From JACTOJ01 sp032335695 (GTDB lineage Bacteria > Bacillota > Clostridia > Clostridiales > Clostridiaceae): a stretch of DNA of 64,000 nt. A program made the translations under genes and the position numbers. Positions 8,519 to 18,137 of the stretch are shown here, piece after piece; positions within the stretch are counted from its first letter, which is position 1, and every line of letters starts with the position of its first letter. The stretch is taken from contig NZ_JACTOJ010000007.1 in assembly GCF_032335695.1 (NCBI RefSeq), positions 1 to 64,000 on the forward strand, read 5' to 3'. Under the pieces are notes generated by a model, which was given only the letters and a program-made list of their open reading frames with translations, had not been told where the DNA came from and ran no database searches.

Positions 8519-8752
8519 ATCCATCTCCCATAACATCTATAATTTTTCACTTTAATTACACAATCTGATTTATATTTTAAAGCAAGCAAGTCCCCCATGT
8601 CAAAGTATATTTTATCTAAAATTGTTATAGAATATTTATAAATTATGTAATACAATAGATATGATTTATAAATGGATATTTTGCATATTGAGGAAATATG
8701 TAATTTAATACTAAATATAAAGATATACATATTTTGAGGAGGTCTATTTTAC

Positions 8753-9928
8753 ATGGCTGCAAAGTTCTATCTATATAAGGGTAAAGGAAAGAAAGCAGAG
8801 AACGGACACAATTGGATATATACTGATGAAATAGAGCAATATGATGGTGACTACGTTAACGGAGATATAGTAGAAATCTATAATTTCAGAAACGAATTTA
8901 TAGGAAAGGGCTATATTAACGATGCATCTAAGATAGCTATAAGAATAATGACTCGTGATATAAATGAAGAAATCGATGAAGAATTTTTTAAGAAAAGATT
9001 AAAGGCTGCCTGGGATTATAGAAAAAAGGTTATAGATACCTCCAGCTGCCGTTTTATATTTGGAGAAGCAGATTTTCTTCCAGGTATAATAATAGATAAA
9101 TTTGAGGATTATTATGTTATTCAGTCTCTGGCACTTGGCATAGATAGATATAAATCCATCATTGTAGATATTCTTGTAAAAGAGTATGCTGCCAAAGGAG
9201 TATATGAGAGAAGTGATGCAAATGTTAGGGAGCTTGAAGGCATGGAGCTTAAAACTGGTTTTCTGACAGAACCTTTCGATACTATGGTTCAAATAGTAGA
9301 AAATGGAGTTAAATACTATGTGGATATAGAAAAGGGACAGAAGACAGGTTTCTTTTTGGATCAGAAGGAAAATAGAAAAGCCATACATAAAATATGCAAG
9401 GATGCAGAGGTATTAGATTGCTTTACTCACACTGGTTCCTTTGCTTTAAATGCTGCCATTTCAGGAGCAAAAAGCGTCCTAGGAATAGATGTATCTCAAC
9501 ATGCAGTTGATTTCGCTACAAAGAATGCGGAGTTAAATGGCTTATCAGACATTGCTAAATTTGAATGTCACAATGCCTTCGACGTACTTCCGCGCTGGTC
9601 TAAGGAAGATAGACAATTTGATGTAGTTATTCTGGATCCTCCGGCCTTTACTAAATCCAGAGATGCAGTTAAGGGAGCCATAAGAGGTTATAAGGAGATA
9701 AATTTAAGAGGTCTTAAAATGGTAAGATCCGGCGGCTATTTAGTAACTGCCTCCTGCTCACATTTTATGACTCCTGAGCTTTTTTCAAAAACTATAGCAG
9801 ATGCAGCTCACGATGCTAGAAGGACATTAAGACAGGTGGAATTTAAAACTCAGGCCCCTGATCATCCTATTTTATGGACTTCAGATGAATCCTATTATTT
9901 AAAGTTCTATATATTCCAGGTTATATAA
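8753..9928 (+). CDS. rlmI: 23S rRNA m5C methyltransferase, RlmI family
   Basis: SAM-dependent class I methyltransferase of 391 residues. The N-terminal PUA-like domain (KGKGKKAENGHNWIYTDEI, about 1-75) binds RNA. The central EEHEE-like region leads to the Rossmann domain: VLDCFTHTGSFALNAA (SAM motif I), GIDVS acidic end of strand 2, and VVILDPPAFTKSR (motif IV). A late TASCSHF carries a Cys, as in m5C enzymes. In E. coli the homologue modifies C1962 of 23S rRNA; the target here is inferred from family (B. subtilis YwbD). The start has GAGGAGG. Single-gene unit with its own terminator. Confidence 0.9.
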   Translation: MAAKFYLYKGKGKKAENGHNWIYTDEIEQYDGDYVNGDIVEIYNFRNEFIGKGYINDASKIAIRIMTRDINEEIDEEFFKKRLKAAWDYRKKVIDTSSCRFIFGEADFLPGIIIDKFEDYYVIQSLALGIDRYKSIIVDILVKEYAAKGVYERSDANVRELEGMELKTGFLTEPFDTMVQIVENGVKYYVDIEKGQKTGFFLDQKENRKAIHKICKDAEVLDCFTHTGSFALNAAISGAKSVLGIDVSQHAVDFATKNAELNGLSDIAKFECHNAFDVLPRWSKEDRQFDVVILDPPAFTKSRDAVKGAIRGYKEINLRGLKMVRSGGYLVTASCSHFMTPELFSKTIADAAHDARRTLRQVEFKTQAPDHPILWTSDESYYLKFYIFQVI

Positions 9929-9952
9929 AAAGTGGCACAGGCCACTTTTTTT
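9927..9952 (+). terminator. terminator after rlmI
   Basis: AAAAAGTGGC, loop ACAG, GCCACTTTTTTT. Short strong stem with a T-run directly after the rlmI stop codon; A-run on the other side allows function on the minus strand for the convergent gene. Confidence 0.92.
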
Positions 9953-9987
9953 AATTGCAAATTATAAATCCTTTAAAGCAAGCAATA

Positions 9988-10443
9988 CTATGCAAGTTTA
10001 ATACTCTTCAGTATTTCTTCAAACGCACCTATACTTGCTGCTATATCCTTTTCTTCTGTATTCATATATACATGTAGTTTATCTCCTTTTAGAGCCAAAC
10101 TTCCTGCAATCTGATACCAGCATTTATTGCTCTCCTCCGATGCCGGTAAAGTGCATTTTAATACATAGGCTTTTCCTATGCCATCCATCCCCTCTATATT
10201 CCAGCACTCTATTATTTCGCAGTGATTATGCAAGGAACTTATTTTCTCTAAATATAGTATATCCTTACCCTTTAAGGTGAATTTAACGGCTCGCTCTGCT
10301 CTATTATCATTACTAATTTCTAATCCTCTAGGTAATTCTATGCTATACTTTTGCTTACCTAAAGAAAACTCATAGGTTCTATGATTGCTGAATTGATTGC
10401 TTATAAGCATAATAAAAAATAGCATGCTGCTGATAACCTTCAT
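9988..10443 (-). CDS. small secreted or membrane-anchored protein of unknown function
   Basis: 151 residues, no family recognised. An N-terminal hydrophobic stretch (VISSMLFFIMLISNQF) suggests a signal peptide or anchor. The rest is a compact beta-rich domain (YEFSLGKQKYSIELPRGLEI, AVKFTLKGKDILYLEKI, KLHVYMNTEEKD), ending in an amphipathic helix. GAGGTG precedes the ATG at good spacing. It is the last gene of a minus-strand run that starts at the PucR-type regulator, 28 bases after the small membrane protein gene, so it is probably co-transcribed. Confidence 0.65.
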   Translation of the reverse strand: MKVISSMLFFIMLISNQFSNHRTYEFSLGKQKYSIELPRGLEISNDNRAERAVKFTLKGKDILYLEKISSLHNHCEIIECWNIEGMDGIGKAYVLKCTLPASEESNKCWYQIAGSLALKGDKLHVYMNTEEKDIAASIGAFEEILKSIKLA

Positions 10444-10471
10444 ATTATCATCACCTCATGCTATAGCATTC

Positions 10472-10657
10472 TCACTTAGTATTATTTTTATTCCACTCTT
10501 TCTCAGTATCAATTTGCTTTAATACATGATATAGGCTTCTTTGTAAATCTTCCATAGACTCGTCTATTGCGTGTTTCACTGCAATCTTGATTACAAAATA
10601 TACTGCACCAACTATTACAGCTAAATAAATAATCAAAAAAATAATTGATATACCCAT
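10472..10657 (-). CDS. single-pass small membrane protein
   Basis: 61 residues with one transmembrane helix (IIFLIIYLAVIVGAVYFVIKI) and a charged cytoplasmic tail with helical character (ESMEDLQRSLYHVLKQIDTEKEW). AGGTAGGA precedes the ATG. Its function is not known. It lies 14 bases after the comB stop, consistent with one transcript. Confidence 0.65.
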   Translation of the reverse strand: MGISIIFLIIYLAVIVGAVYFVIKIAVKHAIDESMEDLQRSLYHVLKQIDTEKEWNKNNTK

Positions 10658-10671
10658 ATTATATTCCTACC

Positions 10672-11379
10672 TTAATCACTTAATATTATTTCCCCTTGCA
10701 AGTAAGGCACCACGTCAGTTATATCCTTTTGAATACAGTAATTTAAATCCTCCTCAAGTCCCAGGGATTTAATTACATTAAAATGGTTAGCATCCTTTAT
10801 AAAGCTTAATATATCTTCATGCTGCTTATATATGTGCTTTGCAGTAAAAGCTATGTCCGTTAATTTTATTTTTTCTTGTTTTGTCATGCACTCTATGATA
10901 TATCCGCTGCAGATAAAATCATCCATAGAAAATTGTCCATAGGTTCCAGCATTCACTATGACTACATCCCTGTCATATTTCGATGCTGCTTCTGAGCAAG
11001 CCTTGGCATTTAATAAACAACCGATTAAAATTTTATGAGCAGCTTTGCATTCATTTATAGCTCTTGTTCCATTAGTGGTAGTCATGATAAGTTCTTTATT
11101 TTTAATTATATCAGAAGTGTATTCTAAAGGCGAGTTAGAGCAATCAAAGCCTTCTATTTTAACAGCCTTTCTTTCTCCGCCCAATATGCATCCCTTTTTA
11201 TCTTTTGCTATTTCTAAAGCCCTTTCTACTGTAAGTACAGGTATTACATTTTTGCAGCCATTCATAAAGGCAGTAGTTATAACAGAAGTAGCTCTAAGCA
11301 TATCAATCACAATAACTACCTTATCCCGAATTTTGCTTTCCTTTATATCATCTGCAGATATAATTATATCAGCGTTCAT
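10672..11379 (-). CDS. comB: 2-phosphosulfolactate phosphatase family (ComB)
   Basis: 235 residues, the full length of the ComB family, which in methanogens hydrolyses 2-phosphosulfolactate on the way to coenzyme M. Bacterial members are widespread in clostridia that make no coenzyme M, so the actual substrate here is uncertain. Visible family signatures: VVIVIDMLRATSVITTAF near the N-terminus, GCILGGERKAVKIEGFDCSNSP, TTTNGTRAI and VIVNAGTYGQFSMDDF with an Asp-rich pocket. The ATG follows the regulator's stop codon by one base, and the regulator's last codons supply the ribosome binding site, so the two are translationally coupled. Confidence 0.85.
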   Translation of the reverse strand: MNADIIISADDIKESKIRDKVVIVIDMLRATSVITTAFMNGCKNVIPVLTVERALEIAKDKKGCILGGERKAVKIEGFDCSNSPLEYTSDIIKNKELIMTTTNGTRAINECKAAHKILIGCLLNAKACSEAASKYDRDVVIVNAGTYGQFSMDDFICSGYIIECMTKQEKIKLTDIAFTAKHIYKQHEDILSFIKDANHFNVIKSLGLEEDLNYCIQKDITDVVPYLQGEIILSD

Positions 11380-11380
11380 A

Positions 11381-12322
11381 TTATCTTTTTTCCTTCCATA
11401 CTAAAAAGGCTATTATAAATATAGTGGCTTGTTTAAAATTTCTTATGTCATATCCTGTGTCCTTGTTTATTTTATCCAGTCTATATATTAATGTATTTCT
11501 ATGAATATATAATTTTCTAGAAGCGTCGCTTATGTTTAAACCGCTGCTTACAAATTCTTCTATGGTATTTATCATTTCATTATCAAATACGCCAAACTTC
11601 TCTTTAAATTCTTCAAAGAGCTCTGTCTTCACTCTTTCATTAATATTGTAAACAAGCTTTTCGAAAATCATATTATTATAGTCATATATTTCGCCTTTTA
11701 TGCCAAATTTTTTTCCTAAAACCATGCATTCCTTTGCATCTTCGTAAGCTTTCTTTATTCCTTCAGCGCTATAAGCTACTTCAGAAAAGCTCACATAGCA
11801 TTTGCAATATAAATCCGATACTATTGATTCCTTTATACTGTTTGCATGTTCTATAATCTCTTCAAACTTTCCAAGTATAATAATATTATCTCCATATATT
11901 ATACTTACTATATCTTGTTCATTATACAGCTGTTTAATAATATTTAGTGCTTCATACTTGCTTCCATCCACGTTAACAAGAAAAAGCACACAGCCATTTG
12001 GTATAAAAGGAAGGTTTCTGTCTAATCCTGTTATGCCTACTTCTTTGCCTTCTAGTATATCTATTAGGGACTGCTCTCTCAATGAAAATAGCTCTTTATA
12101 TTTATTTTCAATGGAGTACTTTAAAATAGGTATACAGAGCTCATATTTCTTATCTAAGATAACATCTGCTTTACTTTTTCCTAATTTTACACGCAAAGAA
12201 ATACTATTTCCTCTATCGGATGAATTATTGCCAAAATAAATCGTTCCATCTTCACCTATTAGATCAAAAATTATACCACTATTTTCACTTAAATCTTGTA
12301 AATAATTTTTAAAATTATACAT
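11381..12322 (-). CDS. PucR/CdaR-type transcriptional regulator
   Basis: 313 residues. The C-terminus holds the PucR helix-turn-helix typical of purine or sugar-diacid regulators: LNISDASRKLYIHRNTLIYRLDKIN, then DIRNFKQATIFIIAFLVW. The middle contains a GGDEF-like degenerate region common in this family (ILGKFEEIIEHANSI to YVSFSEVAYSAEGIKKAYEDAKECM). The N-terminus is a possible sensor. The ATG at 12322, seven bases after GGAGAG, is preferred over a TTG at 12337. Coupled to comB, so it may regulate that operon; the ligand is unknown. Confidence 0.8.
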   Translation of the reverse strand: MYNFKNYLQDLSENSGIIFDLIGEDGTIYFGNNSSDRGNSISLRVKLGKSKADVILDKKYELCIPILKYSIENKYKELFSLREQSLIDILEGKEVGITGLDRNLPFIPNGCVLFLVNVDGSKYEALNIIKQLYNEQDIVSIIYGDNIIILGKFEEIIEHANSIKESIVSDLYCKCYVSFSEVAYSAEGIKKAYEDAKECMVLGKKFGIKGEIYDYNNMIFEKLVYNINERVKTELFEEFKEKFGVFDNEMINTIEEFVSSGLNISDASRKLYIHRNTLIYRLDKINKDTGYDIRNFKQATIFIIAFLVWKEKR

Positions 12323-12450
12323 TGCTATTCTCTCCAATGCTGTTAATTTACAAACAAAATAAATAATTAATACTACAACATCATAAAAATCATACAGTTT
12401 TTATAATACATATAAATTATACCAAGTTTTTGAAAAATGCGCTATAATAT

Positions 12451-12495
12451 TAACAGCAAGAAACAACGACAAAAATCGTTACTCCTTGCTGTTAT
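12451..12495. other. two-step hairpin between msmX and regulator gene
   Basis: AACAGCAAG (12451-12459) pairs with CTTGCTGTT (12484-12493 region), enclosing an inner AACGA/TCGTT hairpin. It is downstream of the msmX-type gene on the minus strand, without a clear T-run, so it may be a weak terminator or a leader structure of the regulator gene. Confidence 0.5.
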
Positions 12496-12546
12496 TATGA
12501 TTATAAATTTCTAGAAATTAAATTTAAATCTATGCTTTATAAGCTA

Positions 12547-13644
12547 CTAAATAACTGTTATTTCAGTTTCTTTATCAAAAACATGAATCTTTGTAGCATC
12601 TAAAGTTATTTTAAGCTTATCTCCTGGTTTAGCCTTTGAAGTACCATTAACTCTAGCAACTAAATTTCCTTTACCTTTTTGTAGATAAATATAAGTTTCT
12701 GCACCCATTAATTCAGTTACTTCAACAGTTGCTTCTACAAGTACGCTTTCACTGCCTACAGCTTCATCTATGTTTTCAGGTCTGATACCCATTATTATAT
12801 CTTTTCCTACATATCCTTTTTCCTTAAGTGCAGCTGCTTTATCATCTGGAAGAGGAATAACGTCTTCTCCAAATGTAACTGAAACTTTTCCGTTTACTTC
12901 AGCTAGCTTTGCATCAAGGAAGTTCATCTGTGGGCTTCCTATGAATCCTGCTACGAATATGTTTGCTGGATGATCATATATATACTGTGGAGTATCTACC
13001 TGCTGAACAAGTCCATCTTTCATAACAACTATTCTGCTACCCATTGTCATAGCTTCTGTCTGGTCATGTGTAACATATATGAAAGTAGTTAATAATTTCT
13101 TATGAAGTTTTGATATCTCAGTTCTCATCTGAGCTCTCAACTTAGCATCCAAGTTTGATAAAGGTTCGTCAAGTAAGAATACCTTTGGTTCTCTTACTAT
13201 AGCTCTTCCGAGCGCAACTCTTTGTCTCTGTCCACCAGAAAGAGCTTTTGGCTTTCTGTCTAAAAGATGCTCTATATCAAGTACTCTAGCAGCTTCTTTT
13301 ACCTTCTTATCGATTTCATCTTTAGGTATTTTTCTAAGCTTAAGTCCGAATGCCATGTTATCATAAACACTCATATGTGGATACAAAGCGTAGTTCTGGA
13401 AAACCATGGCGATATCTCTGTCTTTAGGAGCTACATCATTAACTAGCTTATCTCCTATATAAAGTTCACCTTGTGATATTTCTTCTAGTCCAGCTATCAT
13501 TCTTAGAGTAGTTGACTTACCACAGCCAGATGGTCCAACGAATACTACGAACTCCTTGTCCTCTATTTCAAGATTGAAGTCCTTTACAGCAGTTACATTA
13601 CCAGTATATACTTTATAAATATGTCTTAATGATAAATTTGCCAT
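12547..13644 (-). CDS. msmX: sugar ABC transporter ATP-binding protein, MsmX/UgpC type
   Basis: 365 residues. Cytoplasmic ATPase that energises carbohydrate importers; in Firmicutes a single orphan copy often serves several sugar permeases. Walker A GPSGCGKSTT, Q-loop VFQNYALYPHMSV, signature ALSGGQRQRVALGRAIV, Walker B KVFLLDEPLSNLD and switch His YVTHDQTEAM are all intact. The C-terminal 120 residues form the TOBE/MOP regulatory domain (IMGIRPENID). The ATG at 13644 follows GGGG with normal spacing; the track-like upstream GTG overlaps the ribosome binding site. No permease or binding protein is adjacent, which fits a shared orphan ATPase. Confidence 0.93.
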   Translation of the reverse strand: MANLSLRHIYKVYTGNVTAVKDFNLEIEDKEFVVFVGPSGCGKSTTLRMIAGLEEISQGELYIGDKLVNDVAPKDRDIAMVFQNYALYPHMSVYDNMAFGLKLRKIPKDEIDKKVKEAARVLDIEHLLDRKPKALSGGQRQRVALGRAIVREPKVFLLDEPLSNLDAKLRAQMRTEISKLHKKLLTTFIYVTHDQTEAMTMGSRIVVMKDGLVQQVDTPQYIYDHPANIFVAGFIGSPQMNFLDAKLAEVNGKVSVTFGEDVIPLPDDKAAALKEKGYVGKDIIMGIRPENIDEAVGSESVLVEATVEVTELMGAETYIYLQKGKGNLVARVNGTSKAKPGDKLKITLDATKIHVFDKETEITVI

Positions 13645-13736
13645 TATATTCACCCCGAATTCATTATTTTTACTATCTTAATTTTAACGCTATGTAATGG
13701 TTTTATCTATACGTAAAAATCACAAAACTCTCAATA

Positions 13737-14666
13737 TTAATTTGTATGAAAATCCAAACCTTGATACCAGTTGTTTTCAGACAATCGTTTATCTATTGAA
13801 TTAAGCACTTCCCACTTTTTAAGACTCCATTCCGGTCCTACTAACAGCGCTCTTGGAGAATCTCCAGTGAGCCTATGCACAACTATGTCTTCCCTTAAAA
13901 GCTTTATGGCATCACATATTGTAGCTATATAATCCTCCATGCTCATAAGTTTAAGCCTTCCAGAATCATAAAAGTTCTCTAGTGGTGTGTCTTTCATCAC
14001 ATGCAGCAAGTGAAATTTGATTCCTTGAATATCGCGCTCTGATAAGTATTTCACTGTATTAAGCATATCTTTTTTCTCTTCATTAGGAAGTCCGAATATA
14101 GTATGCACAACCACATCTATGTTTGCTTTTCTCAACCTGCTCAGTGTTTTTTCAAACACTTCTAATTTGTATCCTCTATTAATTATATTTGCTACCTCAT
14201 CATTTACTGTTTGAAGTCCAAGCTCTATCCATATATATACTTTTTTCTGCAATTCCTTTAAAAGTTCTATGATTTCATCGCTTATGCAATCTGGTCTTGT
14301 AGCTATAGCAAGCCCAACTACGTTTTCCTGCTTTATAGCCTCTTCATATTTTTTTCTAAGTATGCTCACATTTGCATAAGTGTTAGTATAGGCTTGAAAA
14401 TAAGATATATATTTTCCTTCCTTCCACTTTTTATTCATCATGACTTTTATATCTTGAAATTGCTTAGTTATAGAAAAATCTCTGCAGCCTGCAAAGTCTC
14501 CTGAACCTCTTTCACTGCAAAATATGCAGCCTCCCCTGCTGATTTTGCCATCTCTATTGGGACATGAAAAACCTGCATCCAGAGATATTTTAAATATTTT
14601 TTCTCCAAACTTTTCCCTTAAAAAATAATTTAAACTATAATATCTTTTATCTCCCCACTGTTTCAA
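13737..14666 (-). CDS. radical SAM protein, TIGR01212/YtqA family
   Basis: 309 residues, Elp3-like radical SAM enzyme of unknown substrate. The iron-sulfur cluster ligands are in CPNRDGKISRGGCIFC (Cys, ten-residue gap, Cys-x2-Cys). Family signatures: SLDAGFSCPNRDG, FQAYTNTYA, GLAIATRPDC, WIELGLQTV, HTIFGLPNE and KFHLLHVMKDTPLE. The protein starts with a TTG codon, seven bases after GGAG. It shares the Elp3 catalytic core but lacks the acetyltransferase domain. It is a conserved, uncharacterised Firmicute gene. Upstream lies a copy of the short hairpin repeat. Confidence 0.88.
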   Translation of the reverse strand: MKQWGDKRYYSLNYFLREKFGEKIFKISLDAGFSCPNRDGKISRGGCIFCSERGSGDFAGCRDFSITKQFQDIKVMMNKKWKEGKYISYFQAYTNTYANVSILRKKYEEAIKQENVVGLAIATRPDCISDEIIELLKELQKKVYIWIELGLQTVNDEVANIINRGYKLEVFEKTLSRLRKANIDVVVHTIFGLPNEEKKDMLNTVKYLSERDIQGIKFHLLHVMKDTPLENFYDSGRLKLMSMEDYIATICDAIKLLREDIVVHRLTGDSPRALLVGPEWSLKKWEVLNSIDKRLSENNWYQGLDFHTN

Positions 14667-14696
14667 ATTATCACTCCATGTCTGATTAGATAATGA

Positions 14697-14745
14697 ATGT
14701 GTTTTAAATCAGTATAGAAATCGATATTGATTTAAAACAGAGTCA
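14697..14745 (-). repeat. short hairpin repeat, copy H
   Basis: GTTTTAAATCA at 14701 and its complement TGATTTAAAAC ending at 14738 form a stem with a variable loop. The outer ACAGAG matches other copies when read on the minus strand. It sits between two minus-strand genes. Confidence 0.7.
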
Positions 14746-14789
14746 ATATAATTCATTTTATCACAACACAGAGTGATAATAAAATATAT

Positions 14790-15890
14790 CTATATTTTTT
14801 TAGCCTTCATTTCTTTTAAGCTAAGCTGCCATTTACCAATCTTATCTGCATTTCCTTTACCGGCATTTCCTCTATCTTTTACTTCAAAATTCAGCACTTC
14901 TTTATCGAAGGAGGAGAATAATACATCGAATTTATCTGATGAAAAATTTTTTTCAAAGTCATAATCACTTATTTCTCCAGTATCAGCATCATATAATCTT
15001 ATTGCAGTGGCCTTACTGCTATTTTTAAATTGAACCACTATACTTTTTTCTTCTAAAGAAAAATTCATTAAATCAATTGATGAATTTTTAATAATATCTA
15101 GAGAGACTATCTCCTTGCCAATAGGAGGTTCCTTTATATTTACTGCAGATCCTCCAGAGGACCCTGAGCTTCCTCCAGCACTACCTCCTCCTCCAGAACT
15201 TCCTCCCTGCCCGGACTGAGACATACTTTCATCTATTTTAATCACTCCTAGATAGTTATCACCGGCATTGGTAGTTATGGCAATCTTCTCACCTGAATAA
15301 TCAAAGCACATCATTCCAAATCTATCCTTTGGTACAAGTACCTTATTAAGTTTTGCCATATCCTCACTTGGATAAGCGTATTTTGGCAGTCCTCCCAAAT
15401 CCATGACCAAATTATTTTTTACTTCATTTTTACTTCTTAACCTTATAGCATTATCTTCCACAAAAGCTTCTTTATTATTGTTGCTTTCTATATTAGTAAT
15501 CTTATATTCATTTTTTACACTTTCAATTTTTATATTATAATCATCAAGTAAAGTTAACGGTTTATTGGAAACAGATTTTACAACTTTAACTTTGAACACT
15601 CCGCTCTTTCCTACTTCATTTATTTCCTCCGTCTTATAGCCCTGTATTTTCAAATCTGTGTTAGATGATGTTATTTTATTTTTAGCCAACTCATCTCCGT
15701 AAAACTTTTCAGCGCTTTTTTCGTCTCCGCTCTGAATAACCTTCATGTATGAATCTAATATATTAGCTGCTATTTTTATATCAAAATTTTCTTGACTTCC
15801 AGATTGGCTTTGTTCAGATTTTTCTGACTTACAGCCTGCTGTTCCTAAGCATAGTATTAAAAGTAATATTGCTGAAATAAATTTTTTCAA
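14790..15890 (-). CDS. putative lipoprotein with Gly/Ser-rich linker
   Basis: 366 residues. The N-terminus is a lipoprotein signal with lipobox LGTAGC followed by a Lys/Glu/Ser/Gln spacer. Residues about 30-115 resemble a small NTF2-like domain (ILDSYMKVIQSGDEKSAEKFYGDEL). About residues 230-255 form a low-complexity linker of Gly and Ser. The C-terminal beta domain (about 260-345; SLDIIKNSSIDLMNFSLEEKSIVVQFKNSSKATAI) is followed by an extension predicted exposed. The start is TTG with GGAGGTGG upstream. Function is not known; likely anchored to the outer face of the membrane. Confidence 0.75.
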   Translation of the reverse strand: MKKFISAILLLILCLGTAGCKSEKSEQSQSGSQENFDIKIAANILDSYMKVIQSGDEKSAEKFYGDELAKNKITSSNTDLKIQGYKTEEINEVGKSGVFKVKVVKSVSNKPLTLLDDYNIKIESVKNEYKITNIESNNNKEAFVEDNAIRLRSKNEVKNNLVMDLGGLPKYAYPSEDMAKLNKVLVPKDRFGMMCFDYSGEKIAITTNAGDNYLGVIKIDESMSQSGQGGSSGGGGSAGGSSGSSGGSAVNIKEPPIGKEIVSLDIIKNSSIDLMNFSLEEKSIVVQFKNSSKATAIRLYDADTGEISDYDFEKNFSSDKFDVLFSSFDKEVLNFEVKDRGNAGKGNADKIGKWQLSLKEMKAKKI

Positions 15891-16028
15891 GTCAAACCAC
15901 CTCCAACTTTCTTCAATTCTTTATTTAAAAACTAATTATATTTTTTCACAAAATTAAAAATTAATTTATAAAATCTTTATTACCACTATATATTTAAATA
16001 TAGGGATATTTTAGGAGGTATTAATTCT

Positions 16029-17090
16029 ATGAACAAATTATGGCAAATGCTACAAGTAAGCTCAGTTTTTATAGGTACCATAGTTGGAGCCGGACTAGCC
16101 TCAGGTAAAGAAATCTCACAATTTTTTACCTGCTATGGATATATAAGCTTTATTGGAATATTAATTTGTGGATTATTGTACATATTTTTATGTTCTATGT
16201 TTATAAAAATTTCACTTAAATATGATTTAAAATCCTATACTGAATTTATAAGGTTAATTAGTCCAGGCATACTAGGTGAAGCTATAGACTATATAACAGG
16301 ATTTTTTTTAATAAGCGGCTGTGCAATAATACTTGCTGGCAGTGGTGCTCTCATAAACCAATACTTTGGAGTTTCTAAATGGCTTGGTATTCTTGTGATG
16401 TTAATTCCTACTATTGTAGTATTAATGCAAAATACAAAAGGTCTTGTTAGTGTAAATTCCATTATAGTTCCCTCCTTGGTCACAATAATCACAATTATTT
16501 TTGTTCTATATGTATTATTCTCTAAAGACAGCTTTAATATTTATACTTTAGTTTTAATTCCAAAATCAAAAAATTATTGGTTCTTTTTTACTTTACTATA
16601 TACTGGTTTTAATATGCTAAGCTGCTCAGGAGTCATAGTCCCTTTATGCCATGAATATAAAAATAAGTTTACTTTAATAAGCGGAGTAACACTAGGCGCG
16701 GTGGTTCTGACTTTATTATGTCTAGCTATCAATTTTATGCTTCTCCTAAATGTACCCTATATATACAAATATGAAATCCCCTTATTATACATATCCAACC
16801 GGTTTGGAAAATCCATTCAAATACTGCTTCTTATAATAATTTGGATGGAAATGTTCTCTACTGTTATTTCTGATATATATAGCGTAGCTAAAGCTCTTGA
16901 AAGCTCAAATAGCCAAAGTAATTTATTTAAATTTTCATATAAGAAATCTATTTTTCTGGTAGCATTAATTGCACTGCCTATCTCGCAAATAGGTTTTTCA
17001 AATCTTATAAGCTTTTTATACCCAGGCTACGGTATCATAAGCTTGCTGTTTTTAATACAATGCACCTTTTTTTATCTAAAAAATTTTTAA
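16029..17090 (+). CDS. YkvI-family membrane protein
   Basis: 353 residues, about ten transmembrane helices, APC-superfamily fold. The N-terminal VSSVFIGTIVGAGLASGKEI is the family signature, with an unwound GAGLASG turn in helix 1 typical of LeuT-fold transporters. Substrate is unknown. A strong TTAGGAGG precedes the ATG. It is a single gene upstream of the PflX-like gene with a gap of about 110 bases; a shared transcript is possible but not shown. Confidence 0.88.
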   Translation: MNKLWQMLQVSSVFIGTIVGAGLASGKEISQFFTCYGYISFIGILICGLLYIFLCSMFIKISLKYDLKSYTEFIRLISPGILGEAIDYITGFFLISGCAIILAGSGALINQYFGVSKWLGILVMLIPTIVVLMQNTKGLVSVNSIIVPSLVTIITIIFVLYVLFSKDSFNIYTLVLIPKSKNYWFFFTLLYTGFNMLSCSGVIVPLCHEYKNKFTLISGVTLGAVVLTLLCLAINFMLLLNVPYIYKYEIPLLYISNRFGKSIQILLLIIIWMEMFSTVISDIYSVAKALESSNSQSNLFKFSYKKSIFLVALIALPISQIGFSNLISFLYPGYGIISLLFLIQCTFFYLKNF

Positions 17091-17199
17091 TTTTTTTGTC
17101 TATGCTTTAAGGTAAGCATGCATTTACACTTGAACAAAAAATACATAAGTAATATAATAAACAGCAGATTATTTGTAAATGTATAAGGGGATTAAGACT

Positions 17200-18120
17200 A
17201 TGGATGATTTAATTTTGCTTAAAGGAAGCACTTTAGAAAATTGTAATTTGTGCCCACGAAACTGTGGTGTAAATAGACTAGCTGGAAAAAAAGGTTACTG
17301 CAAAGCATCCTATAAGCTTAAGGTTGCCAGGGCTGCTCTGCATCATTGGGAAGAACCCTGTATTTCTGGAAAAAAAGGCTCAGGTACAGTATTTTTTTCT
17401 AACTGCAATTTAAGATGTGTGTTTTGCCAAAATTATGAGATAAGTGAAGAAAGTGCTGGTACAGAAATTTCCATTGAAAGACTATCGGATATATTCCTTG
17501 AGCTTCAAGCTTCTGGAGCTAATAACATAAATTTGGTGACGCCTACTCATTATGTTCCTCAGATAGTTGCTGCTGTAAACATGTCCAAAGCAAGCGGCTT
17601 ATTTATTCCTATATTATATAATTGCAGCGGATATGAGAATATTGAAACTATTAAGCTGCTTAAAGGAACAATAGATGTTTATCTCCCTGATTTAAAATAT
17701 TACAGTAGTAAGTATTCTACTAAATATTCAAAGGCTCCTGATTATTTTTTAAAAGCTTCCGAGGCAATAAAAGAAATGGTTAATCAGGTTGGAAGTCCAA
17801 AGTTTGAAAACGGACTTATAAAAAAAGGTGTGATTGTAAGGCACTTGATGCTTCCAGGTTTGCTATTTGACTCTAAAAAAATAATAGATTTTCTATATAA
17901 CACCTTTAAAGATGAGATATATATAAGTATAATGAATCAATACACTCCAATGGAAAACTGTAAATTATATCCTGAAATAAATAAAACTTTAAAACCTGAG
18001 CACTATGATGCATTAATAGATTACGCATTAAATTTAGGCGTAAAGAATGGATTTATTCAAGACGAAGGAACTCAATCAAAAGTATTCATTCCCAGCTTTA
18101 ATTTGGATGGGGTTAATTAG
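17200..18120 (+). CDS. radical SAM protein, PflA-like (PflX family)
   Basis: 306 residues. The SAM-cluster motif is CNLRCVFCQNY. An N-terminal Cys-rich segment (CNLCPRNCGVNR...GYC) could bind a further cluster or metal, as in glycyl radical enzyme activase relatives. Downstream motifs NLVTPTHYVPQI and YLPDLKYY match the uncharacterised PflX/COG1313 family. No glycyl radical enzyme partner is nearby. The ATG at 17200, nine bases after AAGGGG, is preferred over the ATG at 17179, which lies before the ribosome binding site. Confidence 0.87.
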   Translation: MDDLILLKGSTLENCNLCPRNCGVNRLAGKKGYCKASYKLKVARAALHHWEEPCISGKKGSGTVFFSNCNLRCVFCQNYEISEESAGTEISIERLSDIFLELQASGANNINLVTPTHYVPQIVAAVNMSKASGLFIPILYNCSGYENIETIKLLKGTIDVYLPDLKYYSSKYSTKYSKAPDYFLKASEAIKEMVNQVGSPKFENGLIKKGVIVRHLMLPGLLFDSKKIIDFLYNTFKDEIYISIMNQYTPMENCKLYPEINKTLKPEHYDALIDYALNLGVKNGFIQDEGTQSKVFIPSFNLDGVN

Positions 18121-18137
18121 ATTAAAAGTAATAAATG

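Noticed and set aside
8515..8730. 71-codon minus-strand frame between the ABC-F and rlmI genes.
   Set aside because: Low-complexity Ile/Tyr-rich product from AT-rich DNA without a ribosome binding site; it overlaps the promoter regions of both genes.
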